The notes below the pieces were generated by a model, which made no database searches, had not been told where the DNA came from, and saw nothing but the letters and a program-made list of their open reading frames with translations. A program made the translations under genes and the position numbers. Of a DNA stretch of 64,000 bases, positions 53,944 to 61,317 are shown in pieces. The stretch lies in assembly GCA_013349295.1 (NCBI GenBank), contig DUZW01000003.1:62001-126000 (forward strand). Direction: 5' to 3'. Origin of the DNA: Deltaproteobacteria bacterium (GTDB taxonomy: Bacteria; Desulfobacterota; Desulfobulbia; Desulfobulbales; Desulfurivibrionaceae). Each line of letters opens with the position of its first letter. Position 1 is the first letter of the stretch.

Positions 53944-55710
53944 TTATAGCTCCCTGCCCTTGGTTCCGGTACGAATACTGCCGACCTGGCCGGCAAAAAT
54001 CTCGGTGGCCATCTGCACCATGGGATCATTGGCCAGAACCCGCCGCTCGGTAAGAAGAGCCTCGGCCTCGTCGCCTCCGCCCTCCTCTGCGGCCTGGGCG
54101 CCACGCAGCCTAAAAACAACCCGGAAATCGTGCTGAAAAAAATCCAGGACAAAGGTCTGGAGGAGCTTCAGATTATCATGTTCCTGCAACAACTTACAGT
54201 CTGACGGGTCATCAAACTTCAGGACCAGCTCCCCCCCCTCGTCACGGGCCATGGCACACAGTTGCAACACAGGAGCCATCCAGCGCTTGCGCTCCTTGAC
54301 ATACTCAATAAACGCCTCCCAATGTTGCCGTACCTCCCGGCGCGCTGCCGCAGGGGCAACAGTCGTTGTAGGAGAGGATTGCCCACTTGACTGCGGCGAG
54401 CGCATGGGCGCGCTCACTGTTTCATTTTTTTTTTGTTCTTCCGTCAACGGAACCGAAGAAGAGGCAGATTCCGATTGCCGGGGCACAGACCTGGGCACGG
54501 ATAGTTCCGGTTCCGCCGTGGAAATCATCGGGGAGCCTGGTCGCCCTGCCCCCTGCGATGACTGGGCGACTCCAGCCAACAACCCGTCAAGACGCCCAAG
54601 CAAGGTAGCCGTCGGCACGATCTGACCGGCCTGGGTAGCCCGAACAAAAGCCATTTCCAGCGCCAATCGGGGACGGGACGAGTACTGCATTTCCTCACTC
54701 CCTTTTAACAACATGGCAAAATACTGATAAAGCGTTTCCTGGCTGGCGGTTGCGGCAATATCCTTGATGGCAGCAAGCTCCTGATCGGAAAGATCCAGCA
54801 GTTCCTCGGGACGGGCCGCAACCTTGGCTATCAGCAAGGCTCGAAAAAATCCCAGCAAGTCGTTGGCAAACCGTTTGAGGTCCATGCCCGCGGCATGGCT
54901 TTGTTCGAATATATCGAGGCACGCCGCCAGATCAGACGCCAGGAGAGCCCGGGCCAGGTTTTCATAAATCCCGCGGTCAACCAGCCCCAAAACCTGTGCC
55001 ACATCACCATCGCTGATCTCCTCGCCGCCGAAAGAAAAAATCTGATCAAGAAGACTCAAGCCGTCGCGTACGCTGCCTTCGGCCTCCCGGCCGATCATCT
55101 CCAGAGCACGGGGCGAAATAGCAACCTTTTCCGCCCCGGCGATCCTGGCAAAAAACGCAACCAGTTCGGCAAAAGGCACCCGCTTGAGCTCATAGCGCTG
55201 ACAACGGGAGAGGATGGTGATCGGGATCTTGTGCAGCTCGGTGGTGGCGAACATGAAATAAACATGGGCCGGCGGCTCTTCCAGTGTCTTCAACAGGGCG
55301 TTGAAGGCCTCGGTGGTGAGCATGTGCACTTCATCGATGATGATAATCTTGTAGCACCCCTTGGCGGGGAAAAAGCGGATGTTTTCCTTGAGTTCGCGGA
55401 TCTCCTGGATGCCGCGATTGGAGGCACCGTCGATTTCATGGAGATCCATGGCGTTACCGTTCATGATCTCCAAGCATGACTCACACTGGTTGCAGGGCAC
55501 ATCCGGCGCGCCCTGCCCGCAGTTGAGCGCCTTGGCCATGAGCCTCGCCAAGGTGGTTTTTCCAACCCCGCGCACTCCGGAAAAAAGCATGGCATGGGCC
55601 ACCCGGTTCCGAGTGAGCGCATTGCGCAAGGTACGCACCACGGCCTGCTGCCCGACAACCTCATCAAAATTCTGGGGACGCCATTTTCTGGCTAAAACAA
55701 GGTAGGACAT
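53944..55710 (-). CDS. dnaX: DNA polymerase III subunit gamma/tau
   Basis: 588 residues. AAA+ clamp-loader module with Walker A GVRGVGKTTLARLM, zinc-binding CGQGAPDVPCNQCESC, Walker B IIIIDEVHML and SRC sensor ILSRCQRYELKR, then domain III and a C-terminal tau region. No programmed-frameshift slippery string was obvious. Starts near 55710 with the SRP RNA upstream. Confidence 0.97.
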   Translation of the reverse strand: MSYLVLARKWRPQNFDEVVGQQAVVRTLRNALTRNRVAHAMLFSGVRGVGKTTLARLMAKALNCGQGAPDVPCNQCESCLEIMNGNAMDLHEIDGASNRGIQEIRELKENIRFFPAKGCYKIIIIDEVHMLTTEAFNALLKTLEEPPAHVYFMFATTELHKIPITILSRCQRYELKRVPFAELVAFFARIAGAEKVAISPRALEMIGREAEGSVRDGLSLLDQIFSFGGEEISDGDVAQVLGLVDRGIYENLARALLASDLAACLDIFEQSHAAGMDLKRFANDLLGFFRALLIAKVAARPEELLDLSDQELAAIKDIAATASQETLYQYFAMLLKGSEEMQYSSRPRLALEMAFVRATQAGQIVPTATLLGRLDGLLAGVAQSSQGAGRPGSPMISTAEPELSVPRSVPRQSESASSSVPLTEEQKKNETVSAPMRSPQSSGQSSPTTTVAPAAARREVRQHWEAFIEYVKERKRWMAPVLQLCAMARDEGGELVLKFDDPSDCKLLQEHDNLKLLQTFVLDFFQHDFRVVFRLRGAQAAEEGGGDEAEALLTERRVLANDPMVQMATEIFAGQVGSIRTGTKGREL

Positions 55711-55810
55711 TTTCAGTCCTCAGGTGTCAGGCACCGGCGTTGCTGGGGATATGGCAGAGGGTCGCGAAGGGTCGGACACCCAGAACGCGCCTCCCAGAGA
55801 TATCAAAACC

Positions 55811-55916
55811 ATACCTGCTCATCAGTGCCGCAGATGCGCGAAAGAGGCCTGCGAAGTGTGCTAGTGCACATGAGCAGGCCGATGACAAAGCAGATGCGGT
55901 GCTGATGAGCAGGTAT
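55811..55916. repeat. Palindromic intergenic repeat, copy C (most complete)
   Basis: 106 bp between dnaX and the SRP RNA gene. Outer arms are perfect over 14 bp (55811-55824 with 55903-55916). Inner arms are GGCCTGC and GCAGGCC, enclosing a smaller GTGTGC/GCACAT hairpin. The core GAGGCCTGCGAA...GAGCAGGCCGATG is shared with copy A at 4095-4197. Confidence 0.85.
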
Positions 55917-55928
55917 AAAAAAATGATA

Positions 55929-56022
55929 GCCAGGCACCCCTGCGGCACACAAAGTAACTCACTACCGTTGCTTCCTCCCGGACCTGGCGGGGTTCGCAAG
56001 TCTTTGTTGCGCAGGACCCGGC
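55929..56022 (-). ncRNA. ffs: Signal recognition particle RNA (small SRP/4.5S)
   Basis: About 94 nt. On the minus strand the conserved apical motif CCAGGTCCGGGAGGAAGC, which binds Ffh, is present, and the two ends (GCCGGGTCC and GGTGCCTGGC) pair into the long hairpin typical of 4.5S RNA. It lies between tRNA-Ser and dnaX, the usual proteobacterial place. End coordinates are approximate. Confidence 0.88.
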
Positions 56023-56041
56023 TATCAAACCGGAAAATATC

Positions 56042-56127
56042 TGGCGGAGAAGGTGGGATTCGAACCCACGGTACTCGCGTACACACGCGTTCCAGGCGTG
56101 CACCTTAAGCCACTCGGTCACCTCTCC
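56042..56127 (-). tRNA. tRNA-Ser (GGA)
   Basis: 86 nt with encoded CCA and a long variable arm. Acceptor GGAGAGG pairs with CTTCTCC; anticodon loop CTGGAAC gives GGA. A candidate promoter TTGCAA-N16-TAAAGT lies upstream. It is 19 bases upstream of the SRP RNA gene. Confidence 0.95.
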
Positions 56128-56285
56128 AGCTTTCTCAAAACAAACAGGCACGCTGGCCAATGGGGCACCACTTTACATCACCTGCTCCCTCTTGCAAAGA
56201 ACAAAATAACCAAGATAGAGAGATGTCATTCTCTTTAAATAAATTCTCCAACGATTTCAGAACGATACCACAACAAAAGCAAGGC

Positions 56286-58184
56286 TCACCCTTTAGGCAG
56301 GACGGATCCGCTGACCTGGGCTGTATACTCGGGGATCACCTTGACAAGCTCGGCTTTTATTCCCTCTGCATCATGGGTTGAAGCAAACCGCTTGAGGTTT
56401 TCCAGAGACTCATGCAAGTCCTCCAGGGAAGCAGCGTTTCCCCGCAGCACCATGATCTTCTCATGACCGGTCTTCACAATCCCCTCGCCCTCGGTGATCA
56501 GCTCCTCGTACATCTTTTCGCCGGGACGGAGCCCGGTATACCTGATTTCGATCTCCGTATCCGGCTCCTTGCCGCAGAGCTGGATCAAATCGCGGGCCAT
56601 CTGACCGATCCGCACCGGGGTTCCCATCTCCAGGATAAAAACCTCCCCGCCTTCACCCATGGTCGCGGCCTGAAGAATAAGCTGACTCGCCTCCTCAATG
56701 GACATAAAGTAGCGGGTCATATCCGGATGGGTGACCGTAACCGGACCGCCCAATTCAATCTGCCTTCGGAACAGAGGGATGACCGAGCCAGAAGAGCCGA
56801 GAACATTGCCGAATCGCACCGCCATGAACCGGGTTCCCGCCCCTGCCGACCTGGCCTTTTCACAGAAACCCTGCATGAGGATCTCGGTCATCCGTTTGGT
56901 GGCGCCCATGACATTGGTGGGCCGCACCGCCTTGTCGGTGGAAATCAGAATAAAACGCTCCACGCCGTACCTGAGCGAAACTTCCATCAGCCGCTTGGAA
57001 GCAAATATATTATTATACACCCCCTCCCAAGGATTGCCCTCGACCATCGGCACATGCTTATAGGCTGCGGCATGAAAAACCACCGTTGGCCGATAATGAG
57101 AAAACAACGACTCCAGTAAAGTCTTGTCCTGCACCTTGCCGAGCACGGCTACATAATCTCTGAAGCCGTATTCATGGAGCAGCTCCATCTCGATTTGGTA
57201 CAAATTCTGTTCGCTGGCATCCATGAGGATGAGAGTGGCGGGATGAAAGCGCACAATCTGACGGCAAAGTTCCGAACCAATGGATCCCCCTGCCCCCGTA
57301 ACAAGAACCGTATTTGCTGCCATAATCTTGCCGATCTGGTCCAGCTCAAGACGCACCGGAGGCCGGCCAAGAAGATCCTTGTAAGAGACATCCCGAATAG
57401 TCTTGATGGAAACCCGATCGCTGATCATCTCCCCCAAGCCCGGAAGGGTCTTGAACGGAATTTCACAAGTTCGACACAGCTCGACAAACCTCTGCATCTG
57501 GTCACGGTTGGCCGAGGGAATGGCAATGAGCACCTCCTGGGCCTTGGTCTTGAACACAAACTCCGAAATATCCGCAATGGGACCGAGAACCGGAATACCA
57601 TGAATCTGCTGTCCGATCTTCGCGGCATGATCATCGAGAAACCCGACCACCATGTAGGGCAAGGCCTGGTTGCTGCTGATCTCCCGCGTTATCTTTTCGG
57701 CCGCGTCACCGGCCCCGATGATGAGCAACCGCCTGCGGCGCTGCCGCTTGCAGGCGTCATCCTGAAGAAAAGGCAAACAGAAAGCACTTTGACAAGAGAT
57801 TCTGAGACCGATGCGGAACCCGGCGATAAAAAGAAAGGTCAACAGAGCATCAAGCACGAAAACAGCCCGAGAAAAACCAGAGAAGCGGTTAAGCAGCAGA
57901 ATCGCGCTCAAGGTCATGAACCCGGCTACCACACAGGCCTTGAGGATGTTCACCAGGTCCGACAGGGAGGTGTACCGCCACATCCCACGATACAACCCAA
58001 AAAAATGAAAGAGCAACAGCTTGGCGGGAAGAAGAAAATAGAGGACGGAGATGTTGGCCAGATGCTCCCGCGGCACAGCGCCATCAAAACGAATGACATA
58101 TGCCAACAGGTGCGCGGCGACCAGCAACAGCAGGTCAACCCCAAGCACAATCCAAAAGTTCAGCTTACGAATCTGGTGTTTCAT
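56286..58184 (-). CDS. Membrane nucleotide-sugar 4,6-dehydratase (CapD/PglF/WbpM-like)
   Basis: 632 residues. Four membrane helices (about 10-130), a first Rossmann-like segment, then an extended SDR domain with VLVTGAGGSIGSELCRQI near 300 and the signature STDKAVRPTNVMGATKRM near 430, which belongs to the WbpM/PglF/FlaA1 group. These convert UDP-N-acetylglucosamine to 4-keto-6-deoxy sugars for surface polysaccharide or glycosylation. It overlaps the upstream glycosyltransferase by four bases (ATGA). Confidence 0.93.
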   Translation of the reverse strand: MKHQIRKLNFWIVLGVDLLLLVAAHLLAYVIRFDGAVPREHLANISVLYFLLPAKLLLFHFFGLYRGMWRYTSLSDLVNILKACVVAGFMTLSAILLLNRFSGFSRAVFVLDALLTFLFIAGFRIGLRISCQSAFCLPFLQDDACKRQRRRRLLIIGAGDAAEKITREISSNQALPYMVVGFLDDHAAKIGQQIHGIPVLGPIADISEFVFKTKAQEVLIAIPSANRDQMQRFVELCRTCEIPFKTLPGLGEMISDRVSIKTIRDVSYKDLLGRPPVRLELDQIGKIMAANTVLVTGAGGSIGSELCRQIVRFHPATLILMDASEQNLYQIEMELLHEYGFRDYVAVLGKVQDKTLLESLFSHYRPTVVFHAAAYKHVPMVEGNPWEGVYNNIFASKRLMEVSLRYGVERFILISTDKAVRPTNVMGATKRMTEILMQGFCEKARSAGAGTRFMAVRFGNVLGSSGSVIPLFRRQIELGGPVTVTHPDMTRYFMSIEEASQLILQAATMGEGGEVFILEMGTPVRIGQMARDLIQLCGKEPDTEIEIRYTGLRPGEKMYEELITEGEGIVKTGHEKIMVLRGNAASLEDLHESLENLKRFASTHDAEGIKAELVKVIPEYTAQVSGSVLPKG

Positions 58185-59221
58185 AGGGCTTCCCGCGCAT
58201 TTCTGATCTCTTGCTCACGCCTCCCTGCACCTGCAAAGACAACCCCTAACGCCAAAGGGGCATAGGCCAGCACCACCAGCCCCCACGCCCATTCCGGACA
58301 AAAAAACAAACAGCCCCAGGCCAACGGCGCCAACCAGAAGATATTGATCCCAGCCGCAAGAAAAATCAACGGCCGATGCCCTCCAAAACGCCTGGCCAGC
58401 CGCTGGTAGGCATGGGTTCGATGCGCCTCATGCCATCGCTCGCCTTGCGCCATACGCCTGACCAAGGTCACTGTCGCATCCGTAACAAAAACCGCAGCCA
58501 GAATGAGCCAGACCGGGTAGCTCAGCCAACCCGCAAGCACCGTGGCCAAACTAAAAAAAACAATCATAAACGCCAAGTAAGTGCTGCCCACGTCACCCAT
58601 GAAAATCCGGGCAGGCGGCCAGTTGAGAAACAAGAATCCCAAAGTTGCCGCGGCCAGACAGAACATCCACGACACAACGGGGTGCGACATCGCTTCCGGA
58701 TGCCCACCTGCCACCAGAACAGCGGCCGCGACGAGCATGAACACCGCCTGTTGTCCGGCAAGACCATCGACGCCATCCATGAAGTTGAACAAGTTGACCC
58801 ACCACACACCCGCCAAGAGCAACAACGCCGAAAAAAACCAACTCCCAGAGGCGGACGGCACACCAAACAGCTCCAGCAGCAAGCCGCCGCATCCCACCAC
58901 CTGCACCCCAAAACGCACTGTCGCCGGAAGAGGACGGACATCGTCCCACAGCCCCACGACAGCAATCAACAGGGAAAGCGCGATCACGACACAAAGCCGC
59001 ACATCCATGGATGCCTGTTCCAGGACGAGCCAGCCACCGGACAGCAACCCCGCCAAGACAATCCCCAACCCGCCGCCACTGGGTGTCGGCAATACATGAG
59101 AGGAACGATGGTTGGGCGCGTCAACCAAACGCAACTGTTCGGCCTGACTGCACACCCAGGCCGTAACCGCCCAAGAAACAGCCAACGGGACGAGAACAAA
59201 CAATAATCGACTAATTATCAC
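58181..59221 (-). CDS. Undecaprenyl-phosphate glycosyl-1-phosphate transferase (WecA/WbpL family)
   Basis: 346 residues, about ten or eleven membrane helices, with the aspartate motifs of the MraY/WecA superfamily: VVGLWDDVRPL, VNLFNFMDGVDGLAG, ARIFMGDVGSTYLAF and the HRTHAYQRLARR loop. It starts lipid-linked glycan synthesis by adding a sugar-1-phosphate to undecaprenyl phosphate. Coupled to the dehydratase gene downstream. Very rich in Leu, Val and Trp. Confidence 0.92.
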   Translation of the reverse strand: MIISRLLFVLVPLAVSWAVTAWVCSQAEQLRLVDAPNHRSSHVLPTPSGGGLGIVLAGLLSGGWLVLEQASMDVRLCVVIALSLLIAVVGLWDDVRPLPATVRFGVQVVGCGGLLLELFGVPSASGSWFFSALLLLAGVWWVNLFNFMDGVDGLAGQQAVFMLVAAAVLVAGGHPEAMSHPVVSWMFCLAAATLGFLFLNWPPARIFMGDVGSTYLAFMIVFFSLATVLAGWLSYPVWLILAAVFVTDATVTLVRRMAQGERWHEAHRTHAYQRLARRFGGHRPLIFLAAGINIFWLAPLAWGCLFFCPEWAWGLVVLAYAPLALGVVFAGAGRREQEIRNAREAL

Positions 59222-59493
59222 TTGTTCTCACCAACTGCTCATTGCACTTGCGACGCCAGAAAATACATGGGGGTTTTCGCCGGCAATTCATCCACGGAAG
59301 CCTCTTGATTCTTCCAAGCAACGTCAACTTAACTGGTAAAAATTACGCATTTCAAGTTGTTCTGTTTTACCCGCGATTCCCGCAAATGAATTAACGAAAC
59401 AGATAATGATAACCGAGCGGATTGAGGCGCTGACGCCTCCGCCTTCTACTTAAAGAACCGGCGCTGATTTACACTTTTTCAGCCTGCCTCTAT

Positions 59494-59585
59494 TGGCGGA
59501 GAGGGTGGGATTCGAACCCACGGACCTGGTCTCCCAGGTCAAGCGATTTCGAGTCGCTCCCGTTCGGCCACTCTGGCACCTCTCC
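59494..59585 (-). tRNA. tRNA-Ser (CGA)
   Basis: 92 nt with encoded CCA and a long variable arm. Acceptor GGAGAGG pairs with CCTCTCC; anticodon loop CTCGAAA gives CGA. It starts 12 bases after the tadA stop, so it is probably cleaved from that transcript. The 272-bp gap upstream of it (59222-59493) is on the other side and shows only a short GAGGCG/CGCCTC hairpin. Confidence 0.95.
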
Positions 59586-59597
59586 GTTTCACGAAAA

Positions 59598-60095
59598 TTA
59601 TCGCGACTGAAGCCGCTCCTGCCCTATGCCCGCAGCTGCCCCGCCCCTTCTCTGCCGGAAAAAAGCCCGCAGCAGGGTAGCGCATTCATCTGCCAGCAAG
59701 CCACCTTCCACATCCAGCAGATGATTGAGCCGAGTGTCCTGCCCGACCTGAAAAAGGGAGACAACTCCGCCGGCCTTAGGGTCGACAGCCCCATAAACCA
59801 AGCGGCTTACCCTAGCGTGTACCAAGGCCCCGGCACACATAACACAAGGTTCAAGGGTAACATAGAGGGTGGTGTCGAGCAATCGGTAATTCCCCCGCAA
59901 CCGGCCAGCCTGCCGCAGCACCAGCATTTCCGCATGCGCTCCGGGGTCGCAGAGCTCGATGGTGCGGTTGCCGCTTTGAGCGATCATCTGTCCACTGTTG
60001 TCCACCAGCACCGCGCCGATGGGCACCTCGCCCCGCTCCGCCGCAAGCCGTGCCTCGGCCAGAGCGACTGCCATATACTGCTCAGGGGAATCCAT
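59598..60095 (-). CDS. tadA: tRNA-specific adenosine deaminase
   Basis: 165 residues. Zinc site HAEM with catalytic Glu and PCVMCAGALVHARVSRLVYG are typical; makes inosine at position 34 of tRNA-Arg(ACG). ATG 60095 gives the usual N-terminus (MDSPEQYMAVALAEARLAAE). It follows the thioredoxin-reductase-like gene by 19 bases. Confidence 0.93.
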   Translation of the reverse strand: MDSPEQYMAVALAEARLAAERGEVPIGAVLVDNSGQMIAQSGNRTIELCDPGAHAEMLVLRQAGRLRGNYRLLDTTLYVTLEPCVMCAGALVHARVSRLVYGAVDPKAGGVVSLFQVGQDTRLNHLLDVEGGLLADECATLLRAFFRQRRGGAAAGIGQERLQSR

Positions 60096-60114
60096 CGTCA
60101 AGGGAACCGACACG

Positions 60115-61038
60115 TTAAGCGCTTTTCTGAATACGCTTAAGCCGGTTGGCATGGTTGGCAGCCTCCCAGCCGGCCACGCACCCTTCGCCCACCGCCTTGG
60201 CCATCTGCCAAGGCGGCCCGGCGATGTCGCCCGCCGCGTAGATGCCGATGATATTGGTCTCCTGCTTCTTGTTGGTCTCGATATAGGAAAAGGTGTCCGT
60301 GTCGAGCATAACGCCGATGCTTGTGGCCAACTCCATGGCCCCCTTGGCCCCGAGTTCGACAAAGACCCCGTCCACGGCAAGGATCTCGCCGCTGTCCAGC
60401 AGGAGTCCGCTCACCGCTTTTTCGCCATGGATCTCCGTGGCCCATGTCCCCTTATGCACGATAACGGAGCTGGCTGCCAGCTTTTCGCCAAGCTCCTTGG
60501 TGACCGCCATATCCTTACAAACCAGATGAACCTCGGCGGCATATTTGGTAAGGGTCAGGGCGCCGTCCACCGCGGCGGATTCGTTGCCCACCACAGCCAC
60601 CTTGGCATTGCGATAAAAATTGGCATCGCAATCCACGCAATAACTGACGCCACGGCCCAACAATTCTTTCTCTCCCGGCACCTTAAGCTTTTTGCGCGAG
60701 GTCCCGGTGGCAAGGATCAGGGTCCGGGCCGTGATCTGCCGCCCGCTTTCCACTTTTACCGTGAAAAACTCACCTTCCTGATCAAGATGCAGGACATCCT
60801 CCGACCACACCTGCGCGCCAAAACGGGTGGCCTGAGCCAGGGCGATCCGGAGCAACTCAGCGCCATCGGTCACGCCATCGACACAGAGATAATTCTCGAC
60901 ATGGGCCGGATGAATACTGCTGTTTTCCAAACGGCCCAAAACAAGCACCGAGGCTTTTTTTCGGACGGCATGCACGGCGGCCTGCAACCCAGCAGGACCA
61001 GCGCCGATAATCACCACGTCTATTATCTGCTCAACCAT
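60115..61038 (-). CDS. Thioredoxin-reductase-like flavoprotein
   Basis: 307 residues, the normal size. FAD-binding GAGPAGLQAAVHA at the N-terminus, redox-active CXXC as YCVDCDANFY, NAD(P)-binding VVGNESAAVDGAL (a divergent GxGxxA) and the C-terminal GIYAAGDIAG. In ordinary TrxB the pair is CATC and the nucleotide loop is GGGDSA, so the partner or cofactor may differ. ATG 61038 is selected over the frame start at 61083 because GGAGACCGG precedes it. Confidence 0.88.
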   Translation of the reverse strand: MVEQIIDVVIIGAGPAGLQAAVHAVRKKASVLVLGRLENSSIHPAHVENYLCVDGVTDGAELLRIALAQATRFGAQVWSEDVLHLDQEGEFFTVKVESGRQITARTLILATGTSRKKLKVPGEKELLGRGVSYCVDCDANFYRNAKVAVVGNESAAVDGALTLTKYAAEVHLVCKDMAVTKELGEKLAASSVIVHKGTWATEIHGEKAVSGLLLDSGEILAVDGVFVELGAKGAMELATSIGVMLDTDTFSYIETNKKQETNIIGIYAAGDIAGPPWQMAKAVGEGCVAGWEAANHANRLKRIQKSA

Positions 61039-61317
61039 TTCCGGTCTCCCTCTTTTTAAAAACATTCGAAATGAAGTGGTCATTATATAGCGATTTTTTC
61101 AAGGGAAGGCCACCCCTTTTCCACAGAGAAGCCATCGACAAAAACAACGAGAATATTTGCCGGACTTCACCGGCATAAGGAGTCATAATAAAAGAGGGCC
61201 AAGAACGCACATATTGCGTGGTAACGGCTCCCAAATAGGACATGGACAGGAAGAGTGATTCTGTGTACTCTTTATTAGTTCCCGTCGATTTTTCACTCTT
61301 GGGTTGGCAACGAAAAA

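Noticed and set aside
57174-58265. Plus-strand ORF of 363 codons opposite the dehydratase gene
   Set aside because: Antisense shadow of the CapD/WbpM-like gene and part of its neighbour; composition typical of antisense frames.
59400-59445. GAGGCG/CGCCTC hairpin downstream of tRNA-Ser(CGA)
   Set aside because: Only six base pairs and no T-run; could be chance.
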